Shown here in pieces: positions 44,248 to 53,689 of a stretch of 64,000 bases of DNA. The stretch lies in contig NZ_FNLM01000034.1 in the NCBI RefSeq assembly GCF_900105725.1, forward strand, positions 1,860,001-1,924,000, given 5' to 3'. Within the stretch, counting starts at the first letter, position 1. Each line of letters opens with the position of its first letter. The position numbers and the translations under genes were made by a program. The DNA comes from Gordonia westfalica. GTDB taxonomy: Bacteria > Actinomycetota > Actinomycetes > Mycobacteriales > Mycobacteriaceae. The notes beneath the pieces are model-generated. The model worked only from the letters and a program-made list of their open reading frames with translations. It was not told where the DNA came from and searched no databases.

Positions 44248-46446
44248 GTGGATTCACCATCCGACGGCGCACGTGGGCGGCCGCGTCCCCGGCGTGCGGT
44301 ACCGCCGGAGCCGGGTCGCCCACCCCAGGGCGCCCGACCGCGTCCTGCAGACGCCGAGGCTCCCGCGCCGCGGCGCCGGGTGGTGCGTCGTGCTCCCGAG
44401 ATGCCTCCGCGCGGCGATTCCCCGCAGCGTGCCCGGCGTCAGCCGCCGCCGGACCGTACCCCCGCCCGGGACGCCGAGGGCATGCCCCGACGCCGGCCCC
44501 CGGAGGCGCGCGACCCGCGCAGGCGTGTGCCGCCGCAGGATCCCGCTTCTCCCCGCCGCCCGCGACGCGGTGACGAACCTCTCGGCCGACGCTCGTCCGG
44601 TGAGATCCACACGCGGTCGGCACCCACCGATCGTGGGCGCCCCGCACCTCAGGAACCGCCCCGCAAGCGCCGGCCGCGGCCCGAGGAAGGCAAGACCCCC
44701 GCCAGGAAGTCGACTCCGCCGAAGGCCGCGACGGAGAAGCCGAGGTCGGACAAGGGGCCGGTCGGCAACGCCGTACCGAAGAAGGTCGCCGCCAAGAAGG
44801 CGGCCGCGCAGAACGCGGCCGCGCAGAAGGCCACGGCAAAGAACGCTGCAACCAGGAAAGCAGGGCCGCAGAAGCCCGGGCCCAGGAAGCGCGCCTCTGC
44901 GGCCGTCGCCGCCGCAGCCGAGATGACCGAGAAGCTCTCGGCCACCGAGGTCTCCACCGCATCCGCCGCCCCGCCGACCGCACCGCCCGGCACCGACACG
45001 CCCGCGCGGGCGAGATGGGCGTCGGGTGCCGGATGGGGTCGTTCGCTGATCGCGATCGCCTCGGTCGCCGTGCTGCTGTGCACCGGATACGCCTGGAACA
45101 CCATGTCCGACCTCGAGACCCGCATCACGCAACTCGGCGGACTCGGTCTCGGCGGCGCGAAGGACGGCGCCGTCGACATCCTGCTGGTGGGCACCGACTC
45201 CCGCACCGACGCGAAGGGCAATCCGCTCTCGCCGGAGGAGATCAAGCTCCTGCGGTCGGGCGAGGAGGTCGCCACCAACACCGACACCATCCTGCTGGTG
45301 CGCATCCCCGAGGACGGTTCGTCGGCCACCGCGATCTCGATCCCGCGCGACTCGTACGTCGACGTGCCGGGCATCGGGATGAGCAAGATCAACGCCGCCT
45401 ACGGCACCACACGCGAGGGCGTGCGCGCCCGCGCCGTGGAGGCCGGGAAGTCTCCCGAGACCGCCGAGAAGGAAGGCACGCTGGCCGGCCGAAAAGCGTT
45501 GGTGGACACCGTCGCCAACCTCACCGGAGTCCAGGTCGACCACTATGCGGAGGTCGGTCTGCTCGGCTTCGTCCTGCTGACCAATGCGGTCGGCGGAATC
45601 GACGTCTGCCTCAATGCGCCGGTCCGGGAACCGCTCAGCGGTGCACGCTTCCGCAAGGGCGTCCAGACCCTCGACGGGCCCAAGGCGTTGAGCTTCGTGC
45701 GCCAGCGCCACGGACTCCCCCGCGGCGACCTCGACCGCATCACCCGCCAGCAGGCCTTCATGGCCTCGCTGACCCAGAAGGTGCTGTCCGCGGGCACTCT
45801 CACCGATCCGGGCAAGCTGTCCGAGATGCAGGATGCCGTGGCGCGGTCGATCGTCATCGACGACGGCTGGAACATCATCAGTTTCGCCGAGCAGTTCAAG
45901 GATCTCAGCGGCGGCCGCGTGAAGTTCGCGACCATCCCCATCGTCACCGAGCAGGGCTGGAGCGAAGACGGCCAGCAGAGTGTCGTCGAGGTGGATCCGC
46001 AAGCGGTACAGACGTACACGAGTGACCTGCTCACCGCGAAGCAGGCGGCCGGTGACACCCAGCGCGGCGACTTCACGGTCGACGTCGTCAACGCCGGCAC
46101 CGTCGACGGCCTGGGCTCGAATGTGGCGAACATCCTGACCAACAAGGGTTATCAGTCCGGCGAGACGTCGAGCGGAAAGGCCGACACCAAGGACTCGGTG
46201 GTCTACGCCAAGAAGAATGACGACGCCGCACGGCTTCTCGCGAAGGATCTCGGCGGGGTCAAGATCGTCGAGGACCCGAAGCTCGCCGACGATCATCTGA
46301 AGGTGGTGCTCACCAACACCTATGCCGGACCGGGCGGGCTCGGCGACACCGGCGACCAGTCCGACAACACCCCGGCCAGTGAGCGTGTCGGCAACAAGCG
46401 GCCGCCGATCACCGCCGGGAACAAGGGGCCGATGTGCGTGAACTGA
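44248..46446 (+). CDS. LytR-CpsA-Psr (LCP) family arabinogalactan-peptidoglycan ligase with long basic N-tail
   Basis: A 732-aa single-pass protein. Residues 1-260 are cytoplasmic and disordered: Arg/Pro-rich first, then a Lys/Ala-rich stretch (about 170-215, KKVAAKKAAAQNAAAQKATA) like histone H1 tails. A helix is at 262-283. The LCP domain spans about 305-500, with DILLVGTDSRTD and SIPRDSYVDVPG carrying key Asp/Arg residues. A LytR_C domain lies near 605-695. In mycobacteria Lcp1 (Rv3267) joins arabinogalactan to peptidoglycan, matching the neighbouring rmlD/wbbL. GTG 44248 is supported by AAAGGGA upstream. The tail is longer than usual and may bind nucleic acid. Confidence 0.88.
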   Translation: MDSPSDGARGRPRPRRAVPPEPGRPPQGARPRPADAEAPAPRRRVVRRAPEMPPRGDSPQRARRQPPPDRTPARDAEGMPRRRPPEARDPRRRVPPQDPASPRRPRRGDEPLGRRSSGEIHTRSAPTDRGRPAPQEPPRKRRPRPEEGKTPARKSTPPKAATEKPRSDKGPVGNAVPKKVAAKKAAAQNAAAQKATAKNAATRKAGPQKPGPRKRASAAVAAAAEMTEKLSATEVSTASAAPPTAPPGTDTPARARWASGAGWGRSLIAIASVAVLLCTGYAWNTMSDLETRITQLGGLGLGGAKDGAVDILLVGTDSRTDAKGNPLSPEEIKLLRSGEEVATNTDTILLVRIPEDGSSATAISIPRDSYVDVPGIGMSKINAAYGTTREGVRARAVEAGKSPETAEKEGTLAGRKALVDTVANLTGVQVDHYAEVGLLGFVLLTNAVGGIDVCLNAPVREPLSGARFRKGVQTLDGPKALSFVRQRHGLPRGDLDRITRQQAFMASLTQKVLSAGTLTDPGKLSEMQDAVARSIVIDDGWNIISFAEQFKDLSGGRVKFATIPIVTEQGWSEDGQQSVVEVDPQAVQTYTSDLLTAKQAAGDTQRGDFTVDVVNAGTVDGLGSNVANILTNKGYQSGETSSGKADTKDSVVYAKKNDDAARLLAKDLGGVKIVEDPKLADDHLKVVLTNTYAGPGGLGDTGDQSDNTPASERVGNKRPPITAGNKGPMCVN

Positions 46447-47156
46447 ACACTCCGAACACCGTCGCCGACGCGATCTTCGGTGCGGTGGCCGACCATTCGC
46501 GTCCGCTGCTGACCTACTACGACGAGGCGACGGGCGAGCGCACCGAGCTGTCCGCGGCCACCCTCGGCAACTGGGCGGCGAAGACCGCCAACTACCTCGT
46601 CGACGAGATCGGCGTGAACGCCGGCGATGTCGTCGTGGTGGACCTGCCGGAGCACTGGCAGACCGCAGGTATCGTCCTCGGCGCACTCTGGGCCGGCGCC
46701 GATGTGCACACCGAGGGGTTCGACGACGCAGTGCTGGTGTTCACGTCGCGCGACCGCCTCGACGACCATCCCGATGCCGACGAGGTGGTGGTGGCGTCTC
46801 TCGATCCGTTCGCCCTGCCGCTGCGCGATCTCCCGCCCGGGGTCGGCGATTACGGGAGCGTCGTACGGGTGCACGGCGACCAGTTCTTCTCCCGGTCGCC
46901 CGCCACCTCAGCCCTCGACGGCGCGACCACTGCCGAGGTGATCACCGACGCCCGGGGTGCCGCCGAACGCGACGGCATCGTCGCTAGTACCCGCGTGGTG
47001 TCCACGCGTCGGTGGCACACCGCGCCCGGGGTCCTGGCACATCTGCTCGCTCCGCTGGTCGCCGGCGGCAGTCTCGTACACGTCGCCAACGCGACCGCCG
47101 AGCGCGTGGCCGCGATCGCCGACGTCGAGAAGGCCGGAGTCGTTCTCGCCGAATAG
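46434..47156 (+). CDS. TIGR03089 family protein (adenylation-domain-like)
   Basis: A 240-aa actinobacterial protein like Rv3268. It looks like the first part of an AMP-binding enzyme: LTYYDEATGERTELSAATLGNWAAKTANYLVDEIG, VDLPEHWQTAGIVLGALWAGA and the later APGVLAHLLAPLVAGGSLVHVAN. The ATP-binding P-loop and the C-terminal lid of true acyl-CoA ligases are lacking, so it is probably not an enzyme of that kind. GTG 46434 lies inside the end of the LCP gene (13-bp overlap), implying coupling with wall assembly. Its real role is unknown. Confidence 0.82.
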   Translation: MRELNTPNTVADAIFGAVADHSRPLLTYYDEATGERTELSAATLGNWAAKTANYLVDEIGVNAGDVVVVDLPEHWQTAGIVLGALWAGADVHTEGFDDAVLVFTSRDRLDDHPDADEVVVASLDPFALPLRDLPPGVGDYGSVVRVHGDQFFSRSPATSALDGATTAEVITDARGAAERDGIVASTRVVSTRRWHTAPGVLAHLLAPLVAGGSLVHVANATAERVAAIADVEKAGVVLAE

Positions 47157-47197
47157 CCGCAAATGCCGCGCGACCCCGCGGGATCAGATACCAAGGC

Positions 47198-47217
47198 CCC
47201 GCGGGATCGCGGGTTTT
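47198..47217 (+). terminator. Intrinsic terminator after the LCP/TIGR03089 operon
   Basis: CCCGCG-GGAT-CGCGGG (47198-47213) followed by TTTT (47214-47217). It is a short GC hairpin with a T run, the clearest rho-independent terminator in the window by classical rules. It lies 42 bp after the TIGR03089 stop and just before the nitroreductase-like gene. Confidence 0.7.
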
Positions 47218-47233
47218 GAGGCACAGTGGGGAC

Positions 47234-47608
47234 ATGCGACTGCCCAACGCACTGGCCCGATTCAACAAGATCGTCACCAATCCGATCCAGCGACAGTGGG
47301 CGCCCCACCTGGCGCCGTTCGCCATGGTCGAGCATGTCGGCCGCAAGTCCGGGAAGACCTATTCGATTCCGGTGCTGGCCTGGGTCGACCGTGACAAGCT
47401 CACGATCATCCTCACCTACGGCAGGCACACCGACTGGGTGCGCAACGTCCAGGCGGCCGGCTCGTTCGGCCTGATCCGCAAGGACAAGCGCTACCGGGTC
47501 ACCGGCCCGCGAGTGGTGCCGTCGGACTCCCCCGACCTCGCCTCCGGCGCGAAGATCCCGGCACGGCTGTTCGAGTCGGCGCTCATCGGCACCCTGCACA
47601 AGGACTGA
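47234..47608 (+). CDS. Deazaflavin (F420)-dependent nitroreductase-family protein
   Basis: A 124-aa split-barrel protein. APFAMVEHVGRKSGKTYSIPVLAWVDRDKLTIILTYGRHTDWVRNVQAAG is the Ddn/FDR-A signature: GRKSGK plus YG..TDWVRNV. Family members use F420H2 to reduce quinones or nitro compounds such as pretomanid. ATG 47234 is the only good start. It lies 5 bp before the dienelactone hydrolase gene, so the pair is an operon. The natural substrate is unknown. Confidence 0.82.
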   Translation: MRLPNALARFNKIVTNPIQRQWAPHLAPFAMVEHVGRKSGKTYSIPVLAWVDRDKLTIILTYGRHTDWVRNVQAAGSFGLIRKDKRYRVTGPRVVPSDSPDLASGAKIPARLFESALIGTLHKD

Positions 47609-47612
47609 CCCG

Positions 47613-48467
47613 GTGGCCGACGATCCGCTCGACGATTTCACCGCCGAGGACGTGACCCTGCGTGGCGACACGCGTCGCGTCTACCACAAGGGCACCGGGC
47701 CGGCGGTCATCGTGATCGCCGAGATGCCCGGCATCAGCCCGAAGGTCGCCGACGTGGCCCGACGCATCGCCGATCTCGGTGCCACCGCGGTGATGCCGTC
47801 GTTGTTCGGCGTCGACGGCCAGGATCCGAGGCCGGACAATCTCGGCCGGGTGGGCGCGGTACGCACGATGCTGGGCACGATCACCAAGGCCTGCATCACC
47901 CGCGAATTCACCGTTCTGGCAACGGGAAAGACCTCACCGGTCGCGGCGTGGCTGCGCGAGCTGGCCGCCCGTGAGCACGACCGCTGCGGCGGTCCGGGAG
48001 TGGGTGCGGTCGGGATGTGTTTCACCGGCGGCTTCGCGCTGGCGATGGCGACCGACGAACGGATGCTGGCGCCGGTGCTCTCGCAGCCGTCGTTGCCGTT
48101 CGCGGTCCTCCCCGGGCGTGCACGCGCCATCGACGTCGACGATGCCGATCTCGCGAAAGTGCAGGCGCGGTGCGCCCGCGGGCTCGAGGTGATGGGGCTG
48201 CGATTCGCGGGCGATCAGCTCTCTCCGCGTTCGCGATTCGCCTATCTCCAGCAGCTTCTCGGCGACTCGTTCATCGGGATCGAACTCCCCGACGACGCGG
48301 CGAACCCGGATTCGATGTTCCCCCGGCCGCATTCGGTGCTGACCGAAGACCTCTACGACGAACCCGGACAACCCACCAGAGAAGCCTTCGACCGGGTGAT
48401 GGACTTCTTCACCGAGAAACTCGATCTGCAGCCCACCACGCCGGAATCTCCTGCCGCACAAGGCTAG
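47613..48467 (+). CDS. Dienelactone hydrolase family protein
   Basis: A 284-aa alpha/beta hydrolase. The nucleophile is the Cys in [17 protein letters not shown], the GxCxGG elbow of dienelactone hydrolase; the Asp and His of the triad are not placed with certainty. The family opens lactone rings in aromatic breakdown, but many members have other esterase roles. GTG 47613 follows the nitroreductase-like gene by 4 bp. Its TAG stop shares the four bases CTAG with the stop of the opposing purE gene. Confidence 0.85.
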   Translation: MADDPLDDFTAEDVTLRGDTRRVYHKGTGPAVIVIAEMPGISPKVADVARRIADLGATAVMPSLFGVDGQDPRPDNLGRVGAVRTMLGTITKACITREFTVLATGKTSPVAAWLRELAAREHDRCGGPGVGAVGMCFTGGFALAMATDERMLAPVLSQPSLPFAVLPGRARAIDVDDADLAKVQARCARGLEVMGLRFAGDQLSPRSRFAYLQQLLGDSFIGIELPDDAANPDSMFPRPHSVLTEDLYDEPGQPTREAFDRVMDFFTEKLDLQPTTPESPAAQG

Positions 48468-48988
48468 TCGCCGAGCAGCTCCTGCTGGAGCGCGGCGTCC
48501 TTATCGAGGACCATCTGCTCGAGGTTCCTCTGGAACGTCACCATCCGCTCCTGCAGAGCGGGCTCGGACGAGGCGAGGATGCGCACGGCGAGCAGACCGG
48601 CATTGCGCGCACCGCCGACCGAGACGGTCGCGACGGGTACACCGGCGGGCATCTGCACGATCGACAGCAGCGAGTCGAGCCCGTCGAGGTGCCGGAGCGG
48701 CACCGGCACACCGATGACCGGTAGCGGGGTCGCCGAGGCGACCATGCCCGGAAGGTGTGCTGCCCCACCGGCTCCCGCGATGATGACCTCGATGCCGTTG
48801 GCGGCGGCGCCCGCGGCGTAGTCGAGCATGCGCTGCGGCGTGCGGTGTGCCGAGACGACACCCACCTGGAACGGCACGTCGAATTCGGCGAGTGCCTCCG
48901 CGGCTGCCTTCATCGTCGGCCAGTCGGAGTCGCTGCCCATGATCAGGCCGACCCGCGGGCCGCCCCTCGTACCTGCGTTCTCACTCAT
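48464..48988 (-). CDS. purE: N5-carboxyaminoimidazole ribonucleotide mutase PurE
   Basis: A 174-aa class I Pur[14 protein letters not shown] near residue 15, SAHRTPQRM with the key His, and [14 protein letters not shown]. It converts N5-CAIR, made by PurK, into CAIR in purine synthesis. ATG 48986-48988 overlaps the purK stop (ATGA), so both subunits are made together. Length is typical. The convergent dienelactone hydrolase gene ends within the same CTAG. Confidence 0.95.
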   Translation of the reverse strand: MSENAGTRGGPRVGLIMGSDSDWPTMKAAAEALAEFDVPFQVGVVSAHRTPQRMLDYAAGAAANGIEVIIAGAGGAAHLPGMVASATPLPVIGVPVPLRHLDGLDSLLSIVQMPAGVPVATVSVGGARNAGLLAVRILASSEPALQERMVTFQRNLEQMVLDKDAALQQELLGD

Positions 48989-50298
48989 GAATGCACATCC
49001 CATCCGTCGGTCCACGTCGCGCGGGACATCCACTGCGCGGCACGCTCGGCGCGCTCACGCACCGATTCCATCGATTCACCTTCGCGGCCGACGATGTTCA
49101 CGTGGCCGATCTTGCGGTCGCGCCGCTCACCCTTGCCGTAGAGATGCACCTTCGCCTCGGGCATCCGCGCCATCAGATGGTGCAGGCGCTCGTCCATGGA
49201 CATCTCCGGCGCTTCCGGCGCACCCAGGATGTTGGCCATCACGGTCAGCGGCGAGATCGGCGCGGTGTTGCCCAGCGGGTAGTCGAGGACGGCGCGCAGA
49301 TGCTGCTCGAACTGCGAGGTGACCGCGCCGTCCATCGACCAGTGGCCGCTGTTGTGCGGGCGCATCGCCAGCTCGTTGACGACGAGCGCGCCGTCGACGG
49401 TCTCGAAGAGCTCCATCGCCATGACGCCGACCACGCCGAGTTCGTCGGCCAGTCGCAACGCCATCTGCTGCGCCTGTTCGGCGACGTCGTCGTCGAGATC
49501 CGGTGCCGGCGCGAGCACGACGGCGCACTGACCGTGGCGCTGGATCGTCTCCACCACCGGCCACGCGGCGCCCTGCCCGAACGGCGACCGGGCGATCATC
49601 GCCGACAGCTCGCGGCGCATCGGCACCTTCTGTTCGGCGAGCAGCGCCGGTGCGTCGGACGGGTACTGGTCGAAGACCGCGAGAGCCTCGTCGGCGCCGT
49701 CGACGAGCCACACACCGCGGCCGTCGTAGCCGCCACGCACGGCCTTGATCACGATCTCCCAGCCGTGGGACTCGCCGAACTCGACGAGACGTGCGCGGGC
49801 GGCCTCACGATCACCGGCGAGGTCGGCGAATTCGGGGACCGGCAGACCCAACGCGGCCAGACGGACCCGCATCGCCAGCTTGTCCTGCGCGAAGTGCAGT
49901 GCCTTCGACGGCGGGAGGACCGCCACCCCTTCGGCTTCGAGCGCCCGGAGGTGATGCAGCGGCACGCCCTCGTGGTCGAAGGTCAGCGCGGCGGAACCCT
50001 CGGCGGCACGCCGCAGGTCGTCGAGGTCGTCATGCGAGCCGAGGACGATGTCGGCACTCACCTGCGCTGCCGGGTCCGACTCCGACGCGGCCAGCACGCG
50101 CAGACACTGTCCGAGCGCGATCGCGGCCTGATGCGTCATCCGGGCGAGCTGACCGCCACCGATCATCGTGACCTTCGGCATACCCGACGCCGCGCCGGCG
50201 CTCCGCGCCGCTTCCGGGGTGGGCGGCACCGCGGACTTCGAGGTCACAGGCCCGTTCACAGGCGCTCCATCCGGCTCGCGTGGATTCACGCGAACCAT
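48985..50298 (-). CDS. purK: N5-carboxyaminoimidazole ribonucleotide synthase PurK
   Basis: A 437-aa ATP-grasp enzyme. It opens its domain with [21 protein letters not shown]; later [16 protein letters not shown] binds ATP and [17 protein letters not shown] is the C-terminal family motif. It joins AIR and bicarbonate. ATG 50296-50298 gives 40 residues ahead of the domain ([18 protein letters not shown]), which are probably disordered. The nearer start would be [10 protein letters not shown], so the true start may lie there. It is coupled to purE and divergent from gtrA, 78 bp away. Confidence 0.93.
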   Translation of the reverse strand: MVRVNPREPDGAPVNGPVTSKSAVPPTPEAARSAGAASGMPKVTMIGGGQLARMTHQAAIALGQCLRVLAASESDPAAQVSADIVLGSHDDLDDLRRAAEGSAALTFDHEGVPLHHLRALEAEGVAVLPPSKALHFAQDKLAMRVRLAALGLPVPEFADLAGDREAARARLVEFGESHGWEIVIKAVRGGYDGRGVWLVDGADEALAVFDQYPSDAPALLAEQKVPMRRELSAMIARSPFGQGAAWPVVETIQRHGQCAVVLAPAPDLDDDVAEQAQQMALRLADELGVVGVMAMELFETVDGALVVNELAMRPHNSGHWSMDGAVTSQFEQHLRAVLDYPLGNTAPISPLTVMANILGAPEAPEMSMDERLHHLMARMPEAKVHLYGKGERRDRKIGHVNIVGREGESMESVRERAERAAQWMSRATWTDGWDVHS

Positions 50299-50376
50299 CG
50301 TGGCACGTCCGCTCTGTCATCCGCACAACCGCCCGGAGAACGGTCCTCGCGGTTTCGTTTCGTACACTCGGATCTT

Positions 50377-50937
50377 GTGCCATTCATCGACGAGCTGATC
50401 GCTCGCCTCCCATCGCCGATTCGACGGCTCGTGATGCGGCACCACGAACTCATCAAGTTCGCCATGGTCGGCGGCACCACCTTCATCTTCGACCTGGCCA
50501 TCTTCTACAGCCTCAGCCTCACGATCCTCGAGACCAAGCCGGTGATCGCCAAGGTCATCGCCGGCGTGCTCGCGACGATCCTCAGTTACATCCTCAATCG
50601 CGAGTGGGCGTTCAAGAACCGCGGCGGCCGCGAACGTCACCATGAGGCGCTGCTGTTCTTCGTCATCAGCGGGATCGGCGTCATCCTCCAGGCCGCACCA
50701 CTGTTCGTCGGCAACAACGTCTTCGACATGCGGTCCAATCTGAGCGTGTCCGAGGTCGTGATCGTCGACTTCATCCTCGGCTACGTCATCGGCAACCTGA
50801 TGCAGATGGCCTTCCGGTTCTGGGCACTGCGCAAGTTCGCGTTTCCCGAAGAACTCCTCCGCGGCGGCGACGCCGGGTCCACCGACCTGCACCCCTCGCT
50901 CGCCGAACTCAACGATGAGGAACTCGGTCACGCCTGA
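50377..50937 (+). CDS. GtrA-family membrane protein
   Basis: A 186-aa four-helix protein of the GtrA/DPMS family: FAMVGGTTFIFDLAIFYSL and IAGVLATILSYILNREWAFKN, the latter with the family motif YxxNRxWxF. GtrA-like proteins help to move polyprenyl-linked sugars across the membrane, for example in arabinogalactan or LPS decoration. It resembles Rv3277. GTG 50377 follows TACACT by 8 bp, so it is likely leaderless. Its last 29 bp overlap the end of the convergent histidine kinase gene. Confidence 0.88.
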   Translation: MPFIDELIARLPSPIRRLVMRHHELIKFAMVGGTTFIFDLAIFYSLSLTILETKPVIAKVIAGVLATILSYILNREWAFKNRGGRERHHEALLFFVISGIGVILQAAPLFVGNNVFDMRSNLSVSEVVIVDFILGYVIGNLMQMAFRFWALRKFAFPEELLRGGDAGSTDLHPSLAELNDEELGHA

Positions 50938-52318
50938 CGTCGCTGTCCGAGTCGTCACCGGGCCCGGGGTCCTCGTGCTCCTCCGGGTCCTCGCCGTAAC
51001 CGCTGGCGTACCGCGCCGGAACGACGATGGCGAACGTGGGTGGCCGTCGGACCGTGAGTTCCAGTCGCCCGCCGTCGGCCTCGATGAGCGCTCGCGCCAG
51101 CGACAGGCCGACGCCGCTACGACCCGCACCGGGTCGCGCTCCGGCCGAGAACCCGCGTCGGAAGATGTGCGCGGAGATCTCATCGGCCACGCCCGCCCCC
51201 TCGTCGGCGACCGTGATGCGGGCCAGGTCGCCGGCCTGCAGCGTGCTCACCTCTATCCGGCACGTCCCGCGGCCGTGTTGTAGGGCGTTGTCGACCAGCA
51301 CGCTCACCGCCTCGCGCAACCGGCCGGACTGCGAGGTGAGCGCCTGCGGCGCGCCGTCGATCGTGAAGGTCAGGTCCCGGCCCTGCGCCGCGAAGGCGTG
51401 GCGGAAGTCGTCCACCAGGGTGGTCAGCATGTCGCCGATGTCGACGAAGTGCGGTTCGGGTTCGTCGGCGCGCGAGGCCTCGACCAGTTCGTCGAGTTCG
51501 GTGGCCAGTCGTTCGACCTGATCGAGTGCCGCCTCCGCTTCGCTGACCACCGCAGGGTCGTCGTGCAGCGTCAACTCCTCGAGTCGCAGCTGGATCGCGG
51601 TCAGACGACTGCGCAGCTGGTGCGACGCGTCCCCGGCGATCTCGCGCTCCCGTTCGAGCCTCAGGGCCTGGGCGGTGTTGGCGTCGGCGAGCGCTCGCGA
51701 GACCCGATCGAGTTCGGCGATGCCGTACATCTTCCATTTCGTGCGGAAGTCGGCCCGACCCAGCGTCGCCGCGCGGTCGGCGAGATCGGTGAGCGGATCG
51801 ACGATCCGGCCCGCCGTCACCGCCGCCACCACGGATCCGCCGATCACCGAGGCCACCACCACGAGCAGGACGACGCCGGCGGCGGTCAGCTGATCGTCGC
51901 GGACCTCGTCCCGCGGGATGGACAGGGTCAGGGTGCCGGCATCGCCCAGGCCGATCGATTCCGACAGCCGGGCACCGGCGATGTCGGCGCCGAGGACCAT
52001 CTGCTGGTTCGTGCCCTCGAGGTCCGGGTAGGTGATGGTCAGGCGGCCGTTGGGCGGCATGAGCAGTTCGAAGGACTGCCGGTTGACCGCGTCCGTCGGG
52101 ATCCGTCCGTCGGCGCCCTCCTGCCGGATGAGCTGATCGGCGATGACCTTGAGACGGTTGTCGAGATCCTGGTGGGCGTTGTCGGCCACCCACCACCAGG
52201 CCACGACGCTGAGCGGGATGCCCAGCAGGCAACCGACCGCGATCAGGACCGCGATCATCGTGGTGAGCAGGCGTCGGCGCATGGAAGCAGGTCGCATCGA
52301 TGCCGGTCGCAGGGGCAT
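50909..52318 (-). CDS. Two-component sensor histidine kinase
   Basis: A 469-aa kinase. Helix 1 is at about 17-44, an extracytoplasmic sensor of some 100 residues follows, then helix 2 (VVLLVVVASVIGGSVVAAV), a HAMP segment, the H box GDASHQLRSRLTAI, and ATPase motifs DNALQHG, DEGAGVADE and SGVGLSLARAL. The C-terminal tail is acidic. It lies 4 bp after the response regulator. Several ATG codons at the start (52318, 52297, 52282) leave the exact N-terminus open. The signal is unknown; neighbours suggest envelope status. Confidence 0.9.
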   Translation of the reverse strand: MPLRPASMRPASMRRRLLTTMIAVLIAVGCLLGIPLSVVAWWWVADNAHQDLDNRLKVIADQLIRQEGADGRIPTDAVNRQSFELLMPPNGRLTITYPDLEGTNQQMVLGADIAGARLSESIGLGDAGTLTLSIPRDEVRDDQLTAAGVVLLVVVASVIGGSVVAAVTAGRIVDPLTDLADRAATLGRADFRTKWKMYGIAELDRVSRALADANTAQALRLEREREIAGDASHQLRSRLTAIQLRLEELTLHDDPAVVSEAEAALDQVERLATELDELVEASRADEPEPHFVDIGDMLTTLVDDFRHAFAAQGRDLTFTIDGAPQALTSQSGRLREAVSVLVDNALQHGRGTCRIEVSTLQAGDLARITVADEGAGVADEISAHIFRRGFSAGARPGAGRSGVGLSLARALIEADGGRLELTVRRPPTFAIVVPARYASGYGEDPEEHEDPGPGDDSDSDVRRDRVPHR

Positions 52319-52322
52319 CGTC

Positions 52323-53003
52323 TTAGGGGTCGAACCGGAAACCGACGCCGCGCACCGTCACTATGTGGCGCGGGCGGTTGTGGCGATCGTCGCCGATCTT
52401 CCGGCGCAGCCAGGAGATGTGCATGTCGAGGGTCTTCGACGACCGCAGATCGGCCGAACCCCAGACCTCGGTGAGGATCTCCTCGCGCGACACGACCTCA
52501 CCCGCCCGCTCCATGAGGAACCGGAGAAGGTCGAATTCGCGGTTCGCCAGGGTGAGGTCCTGCCCGTTGACCAGCACGCGCCGCGCCCGGGCGTCGAGCC
52601 GGATGTCACCGCCCTCGAGCACGGGGTCGCCGTCCCCGGGCTGACGGCGGCGGAGCAGCGCGCGCACGCGTGCGAGGAGCTCCGCCAGGCGGAAGGGTTT
52701 GCCCACGTAGTCGTCCGCACCGGCGTCGAGGCCGACCACGAAGTCCACCTCGTCGGTGCGCGCGGTGAGCATGAGCACCGCGAGGGCGGGTCGCTGGGCG
52801 CGCACCCGACGGCAGACCTCGAGTCCGTCGAGGACCGGGAGCCCGAGGTCGAGGATGAGCAGCTCATAGCGGGCGTCGAGGGCCTTCTCGAGCGCGTCGG
52901 CACCGGTGCTCACGACCTCGCAGCCGTATCCCTCTCGGGACAGCGCCCGCGCGAGCGGTTCGGCGATCGCGGCGTCGTCCTCGGCGAGCAGCACGTTGGT
53001 CAA
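52323..53003 (-). CDS. OmpR-family response regulator
   Basis: A 226-aa regulator. The receiver has LLAEDD, the phosphoacceptor Asp52 in LLILDLGLPVLDG, and Lys in GKPF; the winged helix has KTLDMHISWLRRKIGDD and TVRGVGFRF. The start appears to be TTG at 53001-53003, overlapping the stop of the PH-domain gene as TTGA; an in-frame GTG at 52994 would cut the first beta strand. It precedes the kinase by 4 bp. Targets are unknown. Confidence 0.92.
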   Translation of the reverse strand: MTNVLLAEDDAAIAEPLARALSREGYGCEVVSTGADALEKALDARYELLILDLGLPVLDGLEVCRRVRAQRPALAVLMLTARTDEVDFVVGLDAGADDYVGKPFRLAELLARVRALLRRRQPGDGDPVLEGGDIRLDARARRVLVNGQDLTLANREFDLLRFLMERAGEVVSREEILTEVWGSADLRSSKTLDMHISWLRRKIGDDRHNRPRHIVTVRGVGFRFDP

Positions 53004-53581
53004 CGTTCCCGCGCTCCTCTGCTCTCGGGTCGGTCGGCGGCTCCGCCCGGATCACCGTAGTCGTCGTCGGGCTGGTCGTCGTCGCCGTACATCTCGAGCA
53101 CCTCGTGATAGAGCAGCGAGTGGACCTTCTCCACCTGCGGGATGTCGTCGAAGGACAGGGGTTCGTCGGACGCCGACTCGATGACCAGGGTTCCCGTCCG
53201 CAACATCCGGTCGATCAGGCCGTGGCGGAACTCGACGGTGTTGATCCGCCGGATGGGGATGTCGATCCCGGACCGGGTGATGATTCCGTTGCGGAACATC
53301 ACCCGACGATCGGTGAGGACGAAGTGCGTTGTCTTCCAGGACAGCAGCGGCCGGACGAAGTACCAGACGAGGCCGAGCGCCCACACGACGCCGACGACGA
53401 TCAGCAGCACCGTCCGCGGCGTCGAGCCGAGCGACGATCCGGCGATCGCACCGGCGAGGACGCCCGCGGCCGCGGTGATGATCCCGAACAGCAGGAACGG
53501 GCCGAGCAGACACTTCCAGTGAGGGTGACGGTGGAGGACCACACGTTCACCGTGCGCCAGGTTCTCCCGCGGGTAAGCCAT
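53000..53581 (-). CDS. PH (bPH2-type) domain membrane protein
   Basis: A 193-aa protein like Rv3278c. Two adjacent helices (CLLGPFLLFGIITAAAGVLAGAI and TVLLIVVGVVWALGLVWYFVRPLL) precede a bacterial PH domain (HFVLTDRRVMFRNGIITRSGIDIPIRRINTVEF, then GTLVIESASDEPLSFDDIP). The tail is acidic and hydrophilic. Function is unknown. ATG 53579-53581 gives MAYPRENLAHGE; an ATG 12 bp upstream is also possible. It overlaps the response regulator start, so all three genes may be one operon. Confidence 0.87.
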   Translation of the reverse strand: MAYPRENLAHGERVVLHRHPHWKCLLGPFLLFGIITAAAGVLAGAIAGSSLGSTPRTVLLIVVGVVWALGLVWYFVRPLLSWKTTHFVLTDRRVMFRNGIITRSGIDIPIRRINTVEFRHGLIDRMLRTGTLVIESASDEPLSFDDIPQVEKVHSLLYHEVLEMYGDDDQPDDDYGDPGGAADRPESRGARER

Positions 53582-53689
53582 GCGGCTCAGCATAATCGGG
53601 ACGGGCCTGCACCGGGCCTCGCTGAGTAGACTGCGAACACCAGCACCGATCGACCGCCGGGCACGTGGGCGGTCGGCGAGGAGAATGTG

